Assembly: GCA_003136635.1 (NCBI GenBank)
Contig: PLFD01000037.1
Span: forward strand, 6,810 to 43,435
Direction: 5' to 3'
DNA: 36,626 nucleotides
Origin: a candidate division FCPU426 bacterium
GTDB taxonomy: Bacteria; Oederibacteriota; Muellerivitia; Muellerivitales; Muellerivitaceae
Made by a program: the position numbers and the translations under genes. This document shows positions 34,358 through 36,626 of the stretch, piece by piece. Position 1 is the stretch's first letter. Every line of letters starts with the position of its first letter. The notes under the pieces are model-generated. The model was given only the letters and a program-made list of their open reading frames with translations. It ran no database searches and had not been told where the DNA came from.

Positions 34358-35155
34358 ATGATTAAAAAATCTATAGTCTTTATTTTTTTAGGATTTCTGA
34401 TTTTATTAAACAATGTTTGGGCAGGGACAGAGAATTTATCCAAACAGGAGGAGCTAGTTACTTACGGAATTAGCCAAATTCTCTATTGGTATCCTGACAT
34501 TTTTACGGATGTAAAAGGATTGGATAAACATAGGCCTGTTTTTTCAGATTTAACTAAATTTTTTGGTCGAAAAATTAAATATGAAATACGTAAATCGAAA
34601 GATCGATCGTTTTATGTTTTATTTCCTGAAATCGTTTTGCCTGGATTTCCAAATCGAAAATTTGATATTGATTTAGATGAAAAAGGCGAAAGAATTTGGC
34701 GACTTGGCGATGTGTTTGCGGATAATAAGTATGTAATGGGCGATTTAATTTCTCAAGGAGAGATTCTAATTCCTCGCCAATGGTACGAGTTGGCAAGCCA
34801 TCAAGAAAAATTAAGTGATTATGAAGACAGAAAACTTCGGTTTCTTTTAGCTGATTTTATGAAATACAATCATGTTTCTGGAAAACAACATTTTTTTGTA
34901 GGTCCATTTAATCATTTGTGTGAAATGATAAATGTTTATTGGGTCGAAGGAAAGGAGATGGTCTATTTATATAACGAAATAGATCACCAACCTTTAGAAG
35001 AAAGAACGATTATGAATAAATCTGAAAAATTGGATGACCCCAACTCAGAAATAGACTTTTTGCAAAATGTTTCGACCTTAGTATTTTCAAGAAACAATTT
35101 AATAGGAAATTGTGTCTATGATGGGTTTGAAGTAGAAATTTCGCCGTTGCCATAG
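34358..35155 (+). CDS. Secreted protein of unknown function, AT-rich
   Basis: A 265-residue protein I do not recognise. Residues 1-22 form a signal peptide (KKSIVFIFLGFLILLNNVWA) that probably ends at VWAG. The mature part is rich in aromatic and charged residues (ILYWYPDIF, RSFYVLFPEIVLPGF, FDIDLDEKGERIWRLGDVF), has only two cysteines (in NHLCEMIN and GNCVYDG) and no membrane segment. The ATG at 34358 follows AAAGGA; an in-frame TTG at 34331 would disrupt the signal peptide. Base composition falls to roughly one-third GC with AT-ending codons, unlike both neighbours, which suggests recent transfer or relaxed selection. It has no operon partner and lies between a terminator and a convergent gene. 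Confidence 0.75.
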   Translation: MIKKSIVFIFLGFLILLNNVWAGTENLSKQEELVTYGISQILYWYPDIFTDVKGLDKHRPVFSDLTKFFGRKIKYEIRKSKDRSFYVLFPEIVLPGFPNRKFDIDLDEKGERIWRLGDVFADNKYVMGDLISQGEILIPRQWYELASHQEKLSDYEDRKLRFLLADFMKYNHVSGKQHFFVGPFNHLCEMINVYWVEGKEMVYLYNEIDHQPLEERTIMNKSEKLDDPNSEIDFLQNVSTLVFSRNNLIGNCVYDGFEVEISPLP

Positions 35156-35199
35156 ATGTTATTGGGCGAACGTTGGGTTTCTTCTGAAACTCGCCCCTT

Positions 35200-36084
35200 T
35201 CATTTATAAAGTGTTTGTGTAGCGGCCAAGATAATCGCTTCTTGCGGGCCCCAGATGCGGGAGTCGGTGGTGTTGAAAACCGCGAAGGTGCGAATGCCGC
35301 AGGCGGAAGCCAGGTGGGTCACTCCGCTGTCGTTGCCCAGATAGCCCCGAGCCTGGGAGAGAATCGCCGGTAAGTCCCGAAGCATCAAAAGGTCGGGCAA
35401 GACCTTAACCTTCTCCAACCCGTTAAAAGTTTCCTGAATTTCACTCAAGTTATTGAATTCGGCATCACCCCAAATCACTAAAACATCGGTTCCTGATTCC
35501 TGTACGGCTTTTTCTGCTGCTTTCCTGAAAAAACTCAAGGGCGCGTTTTTGGCAGGGCTGCCGCTGCCGGGGTGAATGACAAGGGGATTGGTGACGCCCA
35601 AAAACTCGCATAAAAGGGCGCCCCGTTCTTTGATTTCTTTGGTAATGTTCAGCCGGGCCGTGGGGATTGTTTCGGTTTGAGGGCGGTTGGGCTGGACTAA
35701 TTGAAGCCAATAGTCGCCCGCCCATTTTTCCTTTTTGAGAAACTCCTCGAAGGGTTCGGCGGGTTGATGAATGGTTAAGCCCTTAAAGGGTTTTAACCGT
35801 TCAATGATTTTGTCGTCTTTGTCTTTAAAGAAAAGGCAGAGGTCTGAAAAGCCGCCCCAGAATGATTCATCCAAAGCACTATCCGAATGCAAAATTTGCA
35901 AGATCGCCTCAAAGGGAATGACTTGTTCCACATTTAAAAGAGAACTGCCGAGTTGAACATAGGGCCAGGTTCCGGCCACAGTGACGGGTCCCTGGGTTTG
36001 CAGGATTTGAAGGGCTGGAAGGGTTAAAACGCAATCACCTAGACTTCCTGCGGTTAAAACCAATGTTTTCGAGGGTTTTGACAT
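35200..36084 (-). CDS. Family-9 glycosyltransferase (ADP-heptose:LPS heptosyltransferase-like)
   Basis: A 294-residue GT-B glycosyltransferase. The N-terminal domain opens with VLTAGSLGDCVLTLPAL, in which the conserved Gly-Asp of the acceptor site is visible. The C-terminal domain holds HPGSGSPAKNAPLSFF (about 171-186, sugar-nucleotide site), LPAILSQARGYLGNDSGVTHLASACGIRTFAVF (about 238-270) and the final WGPQ. These match WaaC/WaaF-type heptosyltransferases, slightly shorter than usual (~320-350). It implies an LPS-like outer surface. The ATG has no ribosome binding site, but a consensus TATAAT ends six bases upstream, so the mRNA is probably leaderless. Confidence 0.88.
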   Translation of the reverse strand: MSKPSKTLVLTAGSLGDCVLTLPALQILQTQGPVTVAGTWPYVQLGSSLLNVEQVIPFEAILQILHSDSALDESFWGGFSDLCLFFKDKDDKIIERLKPFKGLTIHQPAEPFEEFLKKEKWAGDYWLQLVQPNRPQTETIPTARLNITKEIKERGALLCEFLGVTNPLVIHPGSGSPAKNAPLSFFRKAAEKAVQESGTDVLVIWGDAEFNNLSEIQETFNGLEKVKVLPDLLMLRDLPAILSQARGYLGNDSGVTHLASACGIRTFAVFNTTDSRIWGPQEAIILAATQTLYK

Positions 36085-36090
36085 GGGGCC

Positions 36091-36096
36091 ATTATA
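36091..36096 (-). promoter_or_regulatory. -10 box of the GT9 gene, predicted leaderless start
   Basis: TATAAT on the minus strand ends six bases before the ATG at 36084, placing the transcription start on or beside the A of the start codon. The -35 region is weak. Confidence 0.5.
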
Positions 36097-36138
36097 ACCC
36101 GATCGGGAAATTCGGGGAATTTAGGGAGTTTCTTGTCC

Positions 36139-36167
36139 TTGAAACCCACCGCTGGGTGCCGGATAAT
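36139..36167 (+). promoter_or_regulatory. Predicted promoter of ispG
   Basis: TTGAAA (36139-36144) and GATAAT (36162-36167) with a 17-bp spacer, 28 bp before the GTG start. Confidence 0.5.
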
Positions 36168-36195
36168 CAATTGATATCTTTTTAAGGAGTTTTTT

Positions 36196-36626
36196 GTGAG
36201 CGAAGCTTTATACGAAATTCCGCGCCGTAAATCCCGCGCTGTCATGGTGGGCAAGGTTCAGGTGGGCGGTGGCGCCCCGGTTTCCATCCAGTCCATGACC
36301 AATACGCATACCTACGATGTTCAGGAAACCATTGATCAGATTAAACGCCTGGAAGACGCGGGTTGTGAAATTATCCGCGTGACGGTGGAAAGCCAGCAGT
36401 CGCTTAAAGTCTTGGACAAGATTAAAGCGGCTATGACAGTGCCTCTGGTGGCCGACATTCATTTCGCTTACCAAATCGCTTTGGGTTCGATTGACGCAGG
36501 GGCAGATAAGATCCGCATTAATCCGGGCAATATTGGCGGGATGGATCGCTTGGCCCAGGTTGTTGAAAAGTGCAAAAAGTATAACGTGGCCATGAGGGTC
36601 GGCGTTAACTCCGGCTCGCTGGAAAA
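36196..36626 (+). CDS. ispG: 4-hydroxy-3-methylbut-2-en-1-yl diphosphate synthase (IspG), 5' part
   Basis: The first 143 codons of the penultimate MEP-pathway enzyme, cut off by the window end. The N-terminal TIM barrel begins EIPRRKSRAVMVGKVQVGGG, followed by PVSIQSMTNTHTYDVQ, GCEIIRVTVES, VADIHFAYQIAL, DKIRINPGNIG and MRVGVNSGSLE, all characteristic. The [4Fe-4S] cysteines lie in the missing C-terminal part. Translation starts at GTG with AAGGAG six bases upstream. It is transcribed away from the GT9 gene. In many bacteria dxr, rseP and ispG are contiguous; here sucCD, an AT-rich orphan and GT9 separate them. Confidence 0.95.
   Translation, partial: MSEALYEIPRRKSRAVMVGKVQVGGGAPVSIQSMTNTHTYDVQETIDQIKRLEDAGCEIIRVTVESQQSLKVLDKIKAAMTVPLVADIHFAYQIALGSIDAGADKIRINPGNIGGMDRLAQVVEKCKKYNVAMRVGVNSGSLE

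Noticed and set aside
1..36626. tRNA, rRNA or prophage genes
   Set aside because: No cloverleaf-like or rRNA sequence was noticed in the gaps, and no integrase, capsid or terminase gene is present.

Overview
The window comes from the chromosome of a diderm (Gram-negative-type) bacterium. Evidence for an outer membrane is a family-9 heptosyltransferase-like enzyme, a secreted beta-barrel-like protein ending in Phe, and periplasmic redox proteins. Coding density is high, GC is roughly 50%, and translation often starts at TTG or GTG behind strong AGGAG ribosome binding sites. The long Thr-Pro-Thr-Asn repeat protein and the mix of gene orders suggest a little-studied, uncultivated lineage. I cannot assign a phylum from sequence alone.

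Layout. 1-423: a ~21-bp phased repeat and a leader. 424-2460: two plus-strand oxidoreductases (aldo/keto reductase, flavin-dependent luciferase-like). 2450-3151: a dolichol-phosphate-mannose-synthase-like glycosyltransferase (minus). 3235-3442: a MITE-like palindromic element with a target duplication. 3516-8924: a minus-strand run of a periplasmic redoxin, a stand-alone DsbD-alpha-like domain, an ABC exporter and a KimA-like permease. The permease is preceded by a c-di-AMP (ydaO/yuaA) riboswitch. 9423-11876: a secreted malectin-domain protein with 18 exact-length 48-bp repeats. 11996-14001: DNA polymerase IV with an operator-like palindrome, a VOC protein and a small zinc-ribbon membrane protein, converging on sfsA (minus). 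14776-14914: a second MITE-like element flanked by TTAA. 14961-17047: an outer-membrane-like protein, a ferredoxin and a histone-deacetylase-family hydrolase, converging on an inositol-monophosphatase-family gene. 18053-22914: a membrane-anchored carbohydrate-binding-like protein, then a 1347-residue protein joining a complete RlmD/TrmA-type RNA methyltransferase to a membrane anchor and a TIM-barrel, glycoside-hydrolase-like ectodomain. 23073-26778: lepA-lepB-hemW. 26905-29400: grpE-dnaK. 29533-34278: dxr-rseP-sucC-sucD, ending at a terminator. 34358-35155: an AT-rich secreted orphan. 35200-36084: a GT9 glycosyltransferase (minus), diverging from ispG, which runs off the window end.

How the genes fit together. 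The 23-36 kb part is housekeeping: translation factor EF4, signal peptidase, haem chaperone, Hsp70 system, two enzymes of the MEP isoprenoid pathway, the site-2 protease and succinyl-CoA synthetase. The 3-9 kb part looks like envelope redox and ion homeostasis under second-messenger control.

The items most worth a second look are the methyltransferase-ectodomain fusion with its structured leader and ectodomain-type upstream neighbour, the c-di-AMP riboswitch, and the two MITE-like elements, one of which shows compensatory changes between its arms. Unusual control sequences are a palindrome over the dinB -10 box, a non-CIRCE inverted repeat with CIRCE-like geometry before grpE, and a predicted leaderless GT9 message.
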